From positions 742,671-806,670 of the forward strand of contig MNCI01008925.1 of assembly GCA_015680685.1 (NCBI GenBank): a DNA stretch of 64,000 nt. Reading direction: 5' to 3'. This document shows, piece after piece, positions 1 to 11,280 of this stretch. Position numbers and translations under genes: made by a program. The stretch is from Gnetum montanum. Its lineage: Eukaryota; Streptophyta; Gnetopsida; Gnetales; Gnetaceae. The first letter of the stretch is position 1; each line of letters begins with the position of its first letter. The notes beneath the pieces are model-generated. The model was not told the origin of the DNA and did not search any database. It was given only the letters and a program-made list of their open reading frames with translations.

Positions 1-1960
1 TGTGACCCCACTGGGAAACATCCCTTAGGATGGTCATATTGGCAAATCTCACATCTGCCATCATTGTCTGTGTCTGAATCCATAACTTCTTCAATGATGG
101 CAACCTTGCTCTTACCCTTGTTATGTGCATACTTAGCTTCTTTATTTTTCCTTCTCTCTTGGTCACTACTTTGTTCTCTAGACTCCTCTACTATTTTTAG
201 GATAGTTTGAAATTTTTCGTCTAGGGAGTTCCACATTTGATCTACCTTTGCAAATACTTCTGATGCAAACTTTTAAATGGGCAAAGTCTTTCTATTCACC
301 ATCTCTTCAAGTGGTGACTCTTCTTCATCTTCGCAAAATATAATTTCCTTCTTTCGAAGGAAAGGATCTCTGTTGTACTCCTCCACACTTTCTCTTTTCC
401 TCAACTTTCTTTCCTCCTTGGTCACTTGCTCCAACAATCTTTGTATTTGATGGGCTCTAAGCTCAGATAGCCTTCCTTGGACATAAGTCCTAAGGGCTCT
501 TCATGTTTCGTACCTAAGACCATCTATGAGATGGTGTAGTTGTTCCTTTTACGAGTAACCATGGCTAGGGAAATGATGTAATAATGAATAATATTGACCC
601 ATGGCAACATCTAAGGGTTCATGTCCTCCTTGTTTTCATCCTTGGATTTGCTTACACAGGTTGGAAACTTAGGAGTACATTTGATATTTATCGTTAAATA
701 ACTCCAACATGGTACTCGATCGACGAATGGATTCCAGTTTTAAGGACCGGTACCAACTTTCTACTTCCTTGATTCGTGTCTATGAAAACAACTTTAGCTT
801 TTTTCACTTGTTTTCTATATTCTGCAAGGCACATGCATCATGGAATTCTTGTAAATGATTTTGAGGATCAGCATTATATCCCCCTTCAAATTTTGGGATG
901 TTATTCATGTCTAGTCTTTTGATCCTACTATCTTTCTAGTGCCTTGTTGGGATCCTAATAGCCTTTGTTATATTTAACATACTTCAGGTGGTGAGTAAGG
1001 GTTCATCGTGATCATGCTGCCTATGGCATCTATGATGCCTATGCTTTTCCCTACTCTCCCTTCTTTCGTGATGTGTATCTCTGGAATGCCCTTACTCCCT
1101 TTCTCTACTATTTTGTCAATGATTTCTATCTTGCCTACCATTGTCCTCATGGTCTCATCCTCTACAACTACGTTTAGATCCAAAAGGAGAGGGGAAAGAA
1201 GATGATGAAGATGAAGAGGAAGGAGGAATATCACCATGATGGTAGCTATCACCTTATATTTGGTGGTTGCAACCTCGGTCGTGGTCATGATGGAAATGTC
1301 TGTCATTGTCATGCATTCATGTTCCTTTTCCAGATCCTTTATGTTCATTGGTATTAGAACTTGGGTTATGAATAGTTAAGTGAAGATTTTGATACTCAAC
1401 TCCTTGACCGAAGTTAGGGAGAGAAACATCATTTTGTGGAAAACCTCCCAAGATAAGTTGACCACTATCGTTTTCACTTGGGACATACGAGAGATCTTAA
1501 GACCACTTTCCCTTCATAGATTTGTAATGTCTCTCCTGTTGTAGATCCCTCTGGCATTATGCCTCCATGGGTTGATACTCTCTTGAAGCTTGTTCATGCA
1601 CAACGTACTCTAATTGTAAGTGTTGCATACCAAATTATGTAAGAGCATGAAGAAGCATGCTCGGGATTGAGTGATCGGGAGGTAACACTATGTTACCTTC
1701 TAAATCATTCCATCATAGCTATTCATCCTAGTGGAGGATAAAGGTAAAGTTTGATACATACTCATTAAGATGAGTGTATACCATGCGAAACTGTTGGGGT
1801 ACTAGCGGATCATCATGTGCACATCACCTCTGATTGTTCATGGTATCAGACCTAGTTGGTGAAGCACTCTCATAAGAAGAAGGAGATATGATTGATTACT
1901 CAATGTGTAGTACTCTTTCTTGGTGATTGTAGGATAGCTAACTTTAAGGGTTTGTTTGAA
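1..1960 (-). pseudogene. Athila-1 gag (decayed, partial)
   Basis: This is the gag of the minus-strand Athila element, the structural protein that would package element RNA. Translation of the minus strand gives gag blocks shared with the copies at 7973 and 22480: near 1700-1800 'EYVSNFTFIL' and 'EGNIVLPPD', and near 780-930 'DMNNIPKFEGGY' and 'HLQEFHDACALQN'. At 18-53 there is a compact zinc knuckle, CEICQYDHPKGC, of spacing CX2CX3HX3C. There are many in-frame stops and shifts, so it is a pseudogene. The C-terminal part, protease and pol lie left of the window. The short open frames seen on both strands near 974-1348 are by-products of this decayed gag. Confidence 0.8.
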
Positions 1961-2006
1961 TGATGGAAAGATTTCCTAAGTTCTAATCAGCGTACAAATA
2001 AAAAAA

Positions 2007-2024
2007 TCCCTGGCAACGGCACGA
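2007..2024 (-). other. Athila-1 primer binding site (tRNA-Asp)
   Basis: On the plus strand this reads tccctggcaacggcacga. It matches the 3' end of plant tRNA-Asp(GTC) with CCA at about 15 of 18 positions. It lies one base inside the LTR edge at 2026. Athila and several Tat elements use this primer. The same site recurs at 7898 and 22336. Confidence 0.85.
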
Positions 2025-2025
2025 A

Positions 2026-2856
2026 TGATGAGCAGCAAGGTAACCCCATGTCCAACCATATGAATACAAGCATTCACACATGATCTGATCGAACTCCGAA
2101 AATTAAGTGCTTATGCGCCTACGCAGAACAAGGATGAGTTATGTAATCGTTGTCTTCCCAAGCTTACTTGTAAGGCACAATTATATGGTTAAGTAAACTT
2201 GAGGTGTATGATTTTTATGTTTTTTTTTATATTTTCTATCCTGGTCCCTTAACTATATGTAATGAAAAGATTTAATTAACTAATGGGTTTTGTAACTCTA
2301 ATGTGAAGCAAATCCTATCACCAGCATCCGTTCCCACTCTCCGGACACATCCTGAACCAGTGTAACACTACTAGGATTATCAAATGCTAGTCATTACTGG
2401 GTTACCAAGTGTTCCACGTATGCTCGAAGTGGTTATTCTAAGTGTGCTAATTCATTGATAATTGATAATTAATAATTCTATGAAAATAACATTAATTAAC
2501 TACTAAAAGCATCAAATAACAGTAAACAACATTAAATGAAATAATTAAGCTATTCTAAATGTTGCAAGGTTTATCATAAAGTTCATCTTTATTTCTGGAC
2601 ACAAGGTGTGCTTAGGTACACAATGCTTGAATAAAGATCCGTTCACTCTATGAATCCTACTGCGGGCACTCAGAAATAATTCTAACTCTGGAATAGAAAA
2701 ACTGCAAGAGTTCAACTAAGGGACTGAAAAACTACTCCCCAAGACCAAGTGCCCCTGTCTCTTATTTATAGCCAACAATATAGGCTTCGACAATGTGTGT
2801 CCAATGTCACTTGACCCATCTGATATTGCGTATCCAATATCGAGGATCTGATATCA
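2026..2856 (-). repeat. Athila-1 5' LTR (831 bp)
   Basis: On the minus strand it starts TGATATCAG and ends CTCATCA, followed directly by the primer site. The length (831 bp) matches the Athila-2 3' LTR (832 bp). A TATAAATA box lies on the minus strand at 2763-2770. The first about 50 bp of U3 hold short inverted motifs (GATATC, CGATATTGG, CAATATCAG). The outer edge at 2856 abuts the Athila-2 integrase. Confidence 0.85.
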
Positions 2857-3760
2857 TGGGTTCGCTATTGGGTCACTTATTTGGTGACACATCAGGTTTC
2901 ATCACACCCATGTTAAATGGAAATGCGTACATCATAGTTGCTGTTGATTATTATACGAAATGGATAGAAGCAATAGCCGTTGCTAACTATACATCTTCTA
3001 TTGCTACTTAGTTTGTACAACAAAATGTTGTAAATAGGTTTGGTGTACCACATGCATTAAATTTTGATAATGGAACCCACTTTATAGGTACTACATTTTA
3101 GAAGCTTATGCAATGCCTGAGGGTTGAACATAAATTAACAACATCCTACACCCCACAAGCCAATGGTCAAGTTGAGGTTATAAATAGGGAAATCAAAATG
3201 ATCCTAATGAGAACTGTTAGCAAATATAGGAGATATTGGAGCATAAAACTCAATGATGCCCTTTGGGCCTACCACTCAACATGGAAATTCTCTATAGGCT
3301 ATTCTTCCTATGAGCTGGTGTATGGAAAATTACCAACTCTACCTATTTAATTTGAGCTCCATACACTGTCAACAGCTTGTGACCTTGACCTTGACTTAAG
3401 TCTAGCACAAAAAGAAAGACTAATGAATCTCAACCTACTAGACAAGAACTGATTGGTTGTCCTATCATCTAATGTGTTGCATAAGGCATTTAACAAAAAG
3501 TGACATGATCTTAGAATTAGGAAAGTCAAATTTCAACTAGGAGATAAGGTTCTCTTCTAGAACCCCACACACGTACCTCAACAAACTAAGTTCCAGATGA
3601 TGTGGGAAGGACCTTATATGATTTACAAAATTTTTTCTTTTGGGGCCTTGTTGATGGATAAACTTGAGAGCCTAGACAAGAAGTAGTTGGTCAACACACA
3701 ACAAATTAAACCTTTCCATGAGCCTAAGCAAGCCAATACAAAAAACACCTCACTAGATGG
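2857..3760 (+). pseudogene. Athila-2 integrase, C-terminal part of pol
   Basis: This is the integrase that would insert element DNA. Reading from 2857, the core runs through 'FITPM', 'AYIIVAVDYYTKWIE', 'NFDNGTHF' (second catalytic Asp near 3066) and 'NGQVEVINREIK' (catalytic Glu near 3172). It then continues into a C-terminal part, 'GDKVLF', 'MWEGPYMIY' and 'QIKPF', typical of Athila pol ends. The zinc-binding N-terminus is missing because Athila-1 inserted at 2856. Several TAG and TGA codons interrupt it, including one at an ancestral Gln in 'SIAT*FVQQN'. The opposite-strand open frame at 3347-3529 is a shadow. Confidence 0.88.
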
Positions 3761-3805
3761 AAAACTATGCTCAATCTTTCAGATCTCCTCCTTTCAACTT
3801 AGTTG

Positions 3806-3818
3806 TGGGGGAGATGGA
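3806..3818 (+). promoter_or_regulatory. Athila-2 purine tract after pol
   Basis: The purine-rich run tgggggagatgga follows the pol end. Similar runs are found at the same place in Athila-3 (14097) and Athila-4 (25771, partly decayed). It may be an internal polypurine tract, because it lies some 2 kb from the 3' LTR. Confidence 0.5.
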
Positions 3819-5448
3819 CACCCATGCTAAATATATAAGTGGCTTTGCATTTTTTCATCTTTTTGTTTTACATGCTTTTGTTTTACACCTTGTTATTTTT
3901 ACAACTTTTTGTTTTACATTTTCTTTATCTTACACCTTTTTGTTTTTACATTATTAATTTTCTCCAATTTTTTTTACAACATCGTTAGTACATTTTATTT
4001 TTCTTAAATATTTTACAATTTCTTGTATATTTTCCTTTATTTTGGATGTGATTTTCTTACTTTTTTTTAATAATGCCATGACTTATTGCTAATTGGATAT
4101 AATGTGGTTTGTTTGATGTGGGCATGTTCTATTCAGTTATTTGATTGTTCATGTCTAGATTCTAGCTTTGAATTTTGTTATTGATAATTAGGACATGGTT
4201 TCTTTTTCATGAAATAGGTAGTGAGTTCACATCTGCCCATCCACAAACTCTATGGTTTTCCTTGTTCTGAGAGTATGAGGTCCCTTTTCCATTAATAAAA
4301 CTTTAACAAACTTGTGGTCTTTGTTGTTTTCAGACTTGGAAAGGATTCAAAGGTTTGAACAAGGTATGACTTCAAGGGGCCTCAGTACTCTTTGTTCCTT
4401 TCTACTTACTTGGGTGCATGTGTGTTTTCATGGATTTCTTATCATTTTGTGTCAACCAATAATAGGAAGTTCAATAAGTTCTTGCATGGTGAGGTTCCCA
4501 TATCAAGAAAATGATGGAAATTTAAAGCACATCCCTTAGACAAAATAAATAGGCTACCAGCATTGGTTATGGGAATAGAAATACATGTTACCCATGCCTA
4601 AAGGTCCATTCTAACTATGTCCCTCTCACACTTCTTGCTTCTCTTTTCTTCTTAAATAAGAAATGGTAGTTGTTCTATGGGAATAGTCTTATGTCTCAAG
4701 GGGGTGGATTGGTCTTAGAGTGGCGATGTGAAGTCACTAAACATAGTTGGTTTTGGTTTGGACTAAAGATAGATTTTATTAAGTCATTTAACCACAAAAT
4801 TCACAAGGGACTTCATGTGACCTTAATTGGGAACTCTATTCCACTCTCTTATTCATTCATCTATGCTTTCCATGTCTTACCTCATTGTCGATTTCATGTT
4901 CTTGTTCAATGTCTTGGTTTGATTTGTCAAAATTCTTAGGTAGTTTCTTTCGAGTTTTCATACTTAACTTTTTGTAACCATTAATCATCCATGGGGCCCA
5001 CAGACTCCTCAATTTGAGGTTATGCAAGGACAATAAAGGGCATGTTCCTGCTTTGGGGAGGACCCACATGCAAACCTTTTGGTTGGATTAGTTAAGTTCT
5101 TTATCCTTAGACATTCTCACAATCAAATCCTTTTATGTACCCCATTAATGACATCCAATTGTATGCATCTTCACAACATTTTTTAGTGAAATCCTATTTT
5201 TATTATTTTGAATTCTTTAATCCTCTTCAAGCATTTCATCATGTTTGGACTTTTCAAAATTTAATAATTGACTACTTATCCATTCACCTTATTTTTCAGT
5301 CTTCCCACTAACACTATTAAAATAATCAATCCACCATAATCACAACCTAGCCAAGTGTAACTACCAACGAGACAAGATATCCAAAAACTATACATTACAC
5401 ATTGCACACTAGTCCACGATTTTGTTGTGATTGCAGTAGGAAGCATGG
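3819..5448 (+). other. Athila-2 3' non-coding region and late-gene intron
   Basis: No coding potential is supported here. 3845-4060 is T-rich with recurring TTTTACA/TTTTGTTTTACA. About 4200-4960 aligns by eye with 14430-15200 (Athila-3) and with 26100-26790 plus 43822-43990 (Athila-4). About 5330-5448 aligns with the 3' half of the Athila-3 and -4 introns (shared 'agccaagtgtaac' near 5353, ending 'gtgattgcag' at 5448). The palindrome and TATA module seen in Athila-3 and -4 is not visible. Small open frames here are chance. Confidence 0.6.
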
Positions 5449-5798
5449 ACTAGAAGTGGGATTTTCTTCATCAAGGAAGAAGTAGTAGAACCATGCAAGG
5501 AGGATCCTTCATGATCATTGAATCTTCTCCCTCACTCTTCAACTACCATAGGAGTTGGATGTCAATTTTGTCCAAGGTGTTCAATTCTATTTTCATGAAC
5601 ATCCAATTTGTAAAATATTGTAAATCCATACACTTGGGCACTTAGAGTTTGTCTATTCCATCTAAGTCACTTTGCATGTCAGTAAATAATTCCATACCTT
5701 CCTAATATTTTGTAAGGAACTTGTTCCTCCTCTTGTTCACTCGAGAATGAGTTTTCATTTAGTCATGGGGGCATGATGAAGCATATTTGGTCTAGCAA
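5449..5798 (+). pseudogene. Athila-2 late-gene remnant
   Basis: This stretch lies between an intron acceptor-like site (gtgattgcag at 5448) and the 3' LTR, where Athila-3 and -4 carry their late ORF. No frame is open for long and only its position supports the assignment. The late gene in this copy is largely deleted or decayed. Confidence 0.35.
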
Positions 5799-6630
5799 CG
5801 ATATCAAATACTCAATATTGGGGCCCAAGAAGTGATGTCAGATATTCGATACTACGGGTATGTGCCAGCTTATAAATATAGTGCTTGGACCACATGGTTT
5901 GGGCATAGGTTTTTTTCATAGCATAGCAGAGCTCTTGTAATTTCTTTTCTCTAGAGTTAGAATACTTTCCAAAGTACCTACAGTAAGAGTCATTAAATGT
6001 ATGAATCTTTATTCAAGTATTGTTGTACCCAGGAATGGCTTTATGTACAACAATAAAGATGAGCTTTCTGATCAAACCTTGCAGCACCTTGGCTAGCTTA
6101 AATATTTTATTTATGCATTTAATGTTTTATGTAATTTCCTTTAATTCTTCCAAGTAATTAAGCTAAAGTAAGCTAGCTAGATTAAATAGAAATTAATTAA
6201 GCATATAAGTACAACTGCTTCGAGCATGTGCATGATGCTTGGTAATCCCAACAATGCTTAATGTTTGGTAACCTAGCAATCTTATACATGTTCAGGATGT
6301 GCACGAAAAGTGGGACTAGATGCTTATGTTAGGATAGTTAGTTATTAATTAGTAATTAGATCAGAGAAAGTGGTTCATAAATTAAGTTTCAACTTGTTGA
6401 TAATTGTAGATGAATAAAATATAAAATAATAAAAATCATGTGCCTTAATTATACTTAACCATACAACTAAGCTTCACAAGTGCAGTTCGGAAGATGATGA
6501 TCATCATTATTAGATTTCACGTTCTAGAACTAGTGTACTTAGGAACTTAAGGTCTGCAAAATTTGATCGGATTGCACGTGAATGTTTGTGATCTGTATGG
6601 TTGGGCATAGGGGTACCTCATTGCTCATCA
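5799..6630 (+). repeat. Athila-2 3' LTR (832 bp)
   Basis: It starts cgatatcaaatactc (ancestral TG start mutated to CG) and ends ttgctcatca. The length is within 1 bp of the Athila-1 LTR. TATAAATA lies at 5871-5878. The U3 start has the same GATATC and AATATTGG inverted motifs as Athila-1, so these two belong to one subfamily. Confidence 0.8.
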
Positions 6631-7000
6631 TGAGCCAATGTGGCATTGATAAACTATGTTCTTCTATGTATCTAAATATGGATACCCTTTATTTTAAATG
6701 AATTCTATGATGTTGTGCATGACTATTTTTTGGTTTTTGGTTTCAATGCCCTATAGAAATGCCTAGGGCTTTTTGATTGATTAGAACCAGGGTTGGGATT
6801 CTTTCCTTCAAATTTGATGCACTATCCTTTTAATGGTTTGGTTCCTAGTTGGCTTTATGGTTTGGATGTTCATCTATTTTGTTGGAGGATCATTTATCCT
6901 CCATGATGATACTATTGTAATTGCTAATTTGGGGGTTCACCACACTGGTTATATAAATGACCATACTTTCCTTGAAAATTTAACATTTTATAAACCATAT
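6631..7000. other. Unassigned AT-rich spacer between Athila-2 and Athila-3
   Basis: I see no gene, primer site or recognisable element domain here. It may be the sequence both Athila elements entered, or decayed LTR edge. The 60-codon frame at 6833-7015 runs into the LTR palindromes and is not a gene. Confidence 0.5.
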
Positions 7001-7896
7001 TGTTGTGTTGACTAGGCCCCATTGACGCAATCTGTTGCATCAACATGACCCTATCAATTAGGCCTCGTTGATTAGGCCCCATCAACATAGTCTATTGTGT
7101 TGATGTGGCCTTGTTGATGCAAGGGTGTATCTTGACCTATAAATACATGCTCACTAATTGCATTTATAGCATTGAGATTCATATTAGTAGTAGAGCTCTT
7201 GCAGTTTGTTCATTTAAAAGTTAGAATATTTTTCCTGAGTGCCTGTAACAAGAGTCATTGAGTGTATGGATCTTCATTCAAGCACTATTGTACCTGAGCA
7301 TGATAATGTGTGCAACAATAAAGACAAGCTTCTTAATAAACCTTATAGCATTCTAGATAATCTAGATATTTATTCATGCATTCAATGTTTTCAACTATTT
7401 ATTCAATGTTTTTCAATAATTAAGCTAATGAGGTAATTAAGCGAGATAAGCTAAATAGATTAATTACATAAGTACGATCATTTTGAACGTAACATGTATT
7501 CTCTTGGTAATCCTAGTTGCGTTATTGCTTGGTACGCCTAGTAGTGTACCACTTGGTAACCCAACAGTGAATATGTGGGGTCAGATGCTTATGTTAGGGC
7601 CAGTCTATCAGTTAGTTACTTAATTTAGATTAGTCCTTAAATCACTTTATCTCTCTCTCAAAGCACCAAAGAACATAAAATATAAAATGATAAAAATCAT
7701 ATGCCTCAATTTCACTTAACCATACCTTTATACTTCACAAGTGTAATCGGCAAGAAAATGAACAACCTTAGGGCAAGGTTCACTACCTAGAAGACTAGTG
7801 CACCGGAAACTATAAAGTCCACAGAATTTGACTAGATCACATGTGAACACTTTGTGATTCATATGGTTGAGTGTAGGGGTACCTCATTACTCATCA
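7001..7896 (+). repeat. Athila-3 5' LTR (about 896 bp)
   Basis: The end is firm: it finishes tcatca at 7896, directly before the primer site. The start is set at tgttgtgttgactagg (7001) by alignment with the Athila-4 LTR and could be off by some tens of bases. U3 (7009-7130) is packed with inverted motifs of the form TTGACTAGGCCCC, ATTGACGCAA and GGCCTCGTTGA. TATAAATA lies at 7138-7145. The U3 differs from that of Athila-1/-2, so this is a second subfamily. Confidence 0.75.
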
Positions 7897-7897
7897 T

Positions 7898-7915
7898 TGG
7901 TGCCATTGTTGGGGA
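7898..7915 (+). other. Athila-3 primer binding site (tRNA-Asp)
   Basis: The sequence tggtgccattgttgggga is complementary to the 3' end of tRNA-Asp apart from a few transitions relative to tggcgccgttgccgggga. It lies one base after the LTR end. Confidence 0.85.
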
Positions 7916-7972
7916 CTTTGTTTGTTGAAACGTGTGCTATCTAGGGTTAGTGAAGATTATTAATATTTTTGG

Positions 7973-10470
7973 ATGGACCACAAAAGCACATTGATAATTT
8001 TATTTATTTTGCAAAATTTCTTCTTCTTCTCACAAGCATGAAGATGTCAAATTGCTAGTCCCACAAGAGTGCAAAGTGGTATATACTCATCTAGATGAGT
8101 ATGCACCAAACTTCACCTTCATCCTAGACCAAGATGAGAAACTATGATGGCATGACATGGAGGGTAATATTGTATTTTTGCCTAACCAATTTGTGCCTGA
8201 TATGCTCTTTTAAACTTTTAATAAGTTGGGAATTCTAGATCTTCACAAGGAATACGCTATGAATGGTTATGATACTCGAGACTACCATCCCACTGAAACA
8301 CAACACAGGAGAGATCGACACTAGGAGAAGCACCATGAGGCTATGATGTGGAAACATTTCACTAATCACTTGTTCCTACTAAATCAAGATGACAATGAGG
8401 ATCCTCCCTTAAAGGTTCTCAACATGAAGATTCTTCACCCTCTGTTGTTCATAATAAGGGTGTGGCCCTAAACCTGTGATCCACTATTCATAAATTAGGT
8501 TCAAGAAAAAGTGACAATCAAGGTAGGGACTCGAGTAAACATCATGATGGAAAGGGATCTAAAGATGGTGGTTGTAATGAGCAAAGATGTGGTGGTGGAC
8601 ACTTAAGTGGTAGTGATGGTCCACCTTTCTTTTCATTTTCTTCATCTGATTCCGAGCACTCCTCTTCATCTACAAGTTCTCATAAAAGCCACTATCAAAA
8701 TAATCATGAAGAAGGTGATCAACAAGACAACAATGACTGTTAAGGCCATCAAGAGTGCAAAGGTGGTGGAAACCATCATCAACATCATCAACACAATGAT
8801 GATGATGAACCTTTGTTGGTGACTTGAAGAATGCTCAACATTGTAGAGGTAGTAAAGATCCCAACTAGGCATGTGAAAGATAGTTGGATCAAACACTTAG
8901 ATATGAACAATATCCCAAGATTTAAGGGGGAATACAATTTTGATCTACGAATGCATCTACAAGCTTTCCATGATGCCTGTGCCTTACAGAATATTGAAAA
9001 TGATTAGCAGACACTCAAGATCTTTCCTAGGATACTCATCAAGGAAGCTAAAAGCTAGTACTAGTCCTTGGAGCTAGAATTTATTTGTAGATGGAGTACC
9101 ATGTTGGAGCTATTCAATGAAAAATATCAAACATACTCCAAAGTGTCTATAAATAGGGGACACATGAGCCCTTAGATGCCACCATGGCTAGATATTATTC
9201 TCTTTTACATCAATGCCCTATCCATTGATATTCTTAGAGGGAACAACTCTGCCCACATCATAGATGGGCTTAGAGTTGAAATAAGAAGAACTCTCGGGAT
9301 TTATGCCCAATGAAGACTTTATGAACTAAGAGCTCATTAGATCCAAAGGCTTATAGAGTAGGTAAAGAATAGGAGGGAAAGTGCTAAAGAATATAATAGG
9401 GATCCTTCCATCAGAAAAAGGAGGGTCCAATTCTATGATGAGGAGGATGCACCACTTGACGAGGTGGTAAACAAAAAAACCTTGCCTATACAAAAATTTG
9501 TTTCTAATATTTGGTAAAGGTTGAAAAATTATGGGATTCTTTGGATGAGAAATTCCAAACTTCTATGAAGATTGTTGAAGCATCCAAAGAATACAATAAT
9601 CATCATGAACATAGGAGATGAAAAGAAGCTGAACGTGCCTACTAGAGAGGTAAGGGTAAAGCTGCTACTATAGAGGAAGTTGTGGAAACTAACTCTAATG
9701 ATGATCCTGGTTGTAACATTTGTCAATATGAACATCCAAATGGATGTTGACCTATAGTGTCACACTTACAAGAGTCTGGGGTGTACACATTGAATCAATG
9801 ACTAGCAAAGAGGTAAGCACCTAGATGATTACACTATCCTCAAGGTAATCCAAGGCAGTTCCACTAGCACCAACAAGCTTATTATCCAAGTGGAGCTCCA
9901 CCACAACCATATGATCAATACCAATAATGGCACTAACCACAATCATGGGAAATGTCACTGCCAAGGTAGTAGTACCATTATAGGTAACTAGATCGATACA
10001 GGTACTATGTTTAGCAACCTGTTTCTCCAAGAAGTTTTGCAAGCCACACCTTATTTTAGCATCACTATTACCCCCAGAGTACCATTGAATACATTCACCA
10101 TTCACTCAAGGAGAAAACCCATATCCATACCACCCTCTACATCCATTTGCACACATCCCTCCACCCTCTACCTAGTTGCCTCCTACTCCAGACATGCAAG
10201 GTGAAATTCCTCCACAACCACAACAAAAAAATGCCATGAGGCTTGTACATTCACATCTAGCCTTCTAGCCATGTGGTTCATACAATCAATCTAGGAAATG
10301 ACCTTTTTCCTAATCTAATAGTCCTCATAAATCCTCACAACCTCATGCGATTAGCTGCCCTACATCTCCAACACCCTCATCCTCTACATCAAATACATTT
10401 AAGAGCCCTTGAAACCAAACACTGCCTCAGATCCACACTATGATGTTAACTCATGTTGTTTCCAATTGGA
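7973..10470 (+). pseudogene. Athila-3 gag (decayed)
   Basis: This gag begins at the ATG at 7973, which aligns with the Athila-4 gag start at 22480 (both 'MDH'). The recognisable blocks are 'EYAPNFTFIL' region (8090-8140), 'DMNNIPRFKGEYNFD' and 'HLQAFHDACALQNIEND' (8900-9005), a basic/acidic linker, and a compact zinc knuckle CNICQYEHPNGC near 9714-9749 (CX2CX3HX3C). A Gln/Pro/Tyr-rich tail (9800-10250) follows. Ancestral Trp and Gln codons are now TAG or TGA, for example 'EN-D*QTLK' near 9004. The protein would bind and package element RNA. Opposite-strand frames at 8666, 9529 and 9821 are shadows. Confidence 0.82.
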
Positions 10471-10479
10471 TCAAGGCTA

Positions 10480-11280
10480 GAAATCTTTCCAAAAAATGAT
10501 TTGACCTGAGAAGTCCACTCATTTACTTACAAATCATTGGACATGAGCCATGCAAGGCTCTTCTTGATTCTGGTTTTGGTGTTAATCTCATCTCCCATGA
10601 CATGTATAAGGCCTGGAACCTACCACCTCTCAAGAAGAGCAACATCCCTTTACAATTGGTAAACCAATCAATCACTATTCCTTTGGGATTAGTGGAGGAC
10701 ATTATAACCATAGTTTGTGGGTGGTCTTATCCCGTCACTTTTCTTGTGATCAATGTTGAGAATTGCAAGGGTGACTTCCCCATCATTATGGGAAGAGCTT
10801 GGTTAAGCACGGTTGATGCACGAATGGACATAAGGGATCTCTCCTTGGAAATCTCCAAGGAGAATGAATTTGGATGGTTAGAGAAGAAGCGTATTCCATG
10901 CATTGTGTACAGTGATAATGGGTGAAATTGCATACAAAAGATTTGATCCATCAAAAGTACATACATTAAAGCATGCAATCATTGTGCATAAGAAACAAAT
11001 ATTCAAAGTTGTTTGTACACAGTAGCCACAAAATAGGAGGGCACCTAGTGGCTAACAACTAACTTAGAAAGTAGCACATTATGCATGAAACCAATTGACA
11101 GCCTAACATGTGCTTATGTTTAAATCATGGATGAAATTTAGCAAGTTCATCACCAACTCTCTGATGATGAAGATGATGATACCTATTAGGGAGAGTTGGA
11201 AATCCCTAATAACTTCAAACAAGAGCCCCTATAGTTGAAAACTCTCCCAACTTATATGGAGTATGCATTCTTAAACAATG
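10480..11280 (+). pseudogene. Athila-3 aspartic protease region
   Basis: This retropepsin-like domain processes the polyprotein. 'ALLDSGFGVNLIS' at about 10554-10592 holds the catalytic Asp-Ser-Gly, and 'DFPIIMGRAWLS' near 10772-10808 is the family's I-x-G-R-x-W-L block. The frame 10602-10925 is open through 'DARMDIRDLSLEIS'. Downstream (10990-11280) is a decayed, acidic linker to RT. Athila-4 carries the same domain at 25030-25440. Confidence 0.82.

Larger units (their letters stand above)
1..2856 (-). mobile_element. Athila-1, 5' part of a Ty3/gypsy element (minus strand)
   Basis: Reading on the minus strand, the order is 5' LTR (2856 to 2026), tRNA-Asp primer site and a decayed gag that runs off the left edge. 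It interrupts an integrase reading frame of the opposite orientation that resumes at 2857, so this is an insertion into Athila-2. A target duplication would be TGGGT (2857-2861), but the matching copy lies outside the window. The tRNA-Asp primer and gag resemblance to Athila-3 and -4 place it in the Athila-like group. Confidence 0.85.
2857..6630 (+). mobile_element. Athila-2, 3' part (integrase to 3' LTR)
   Basis: This is the right part of a plus-strand Athila-like element cut by Athila-1. It contains the integrase from its catalytic core onward, a purine tract and T-rich region, a long non-coding 3' region, a short remnant of the late gene and the 3' LTR. Its 5' part should lie beyond Athila-1, left of the window. 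Confidence 0.82.

Noticed and set aside
2007-2024. Possible tRNA-Asp gene fragment
   Set aside because: Only the 18-base 3' end is matched, next to an LTR edge. It is a primer binding site; no cloverleaf is present.
6833-7015. 60-codon plus frame ahead of the Athila-3 LTR
   Set aside because: Hydrophobic low-complexity translation of AT-rich spacer that ends in the LTR; no family resemblance.
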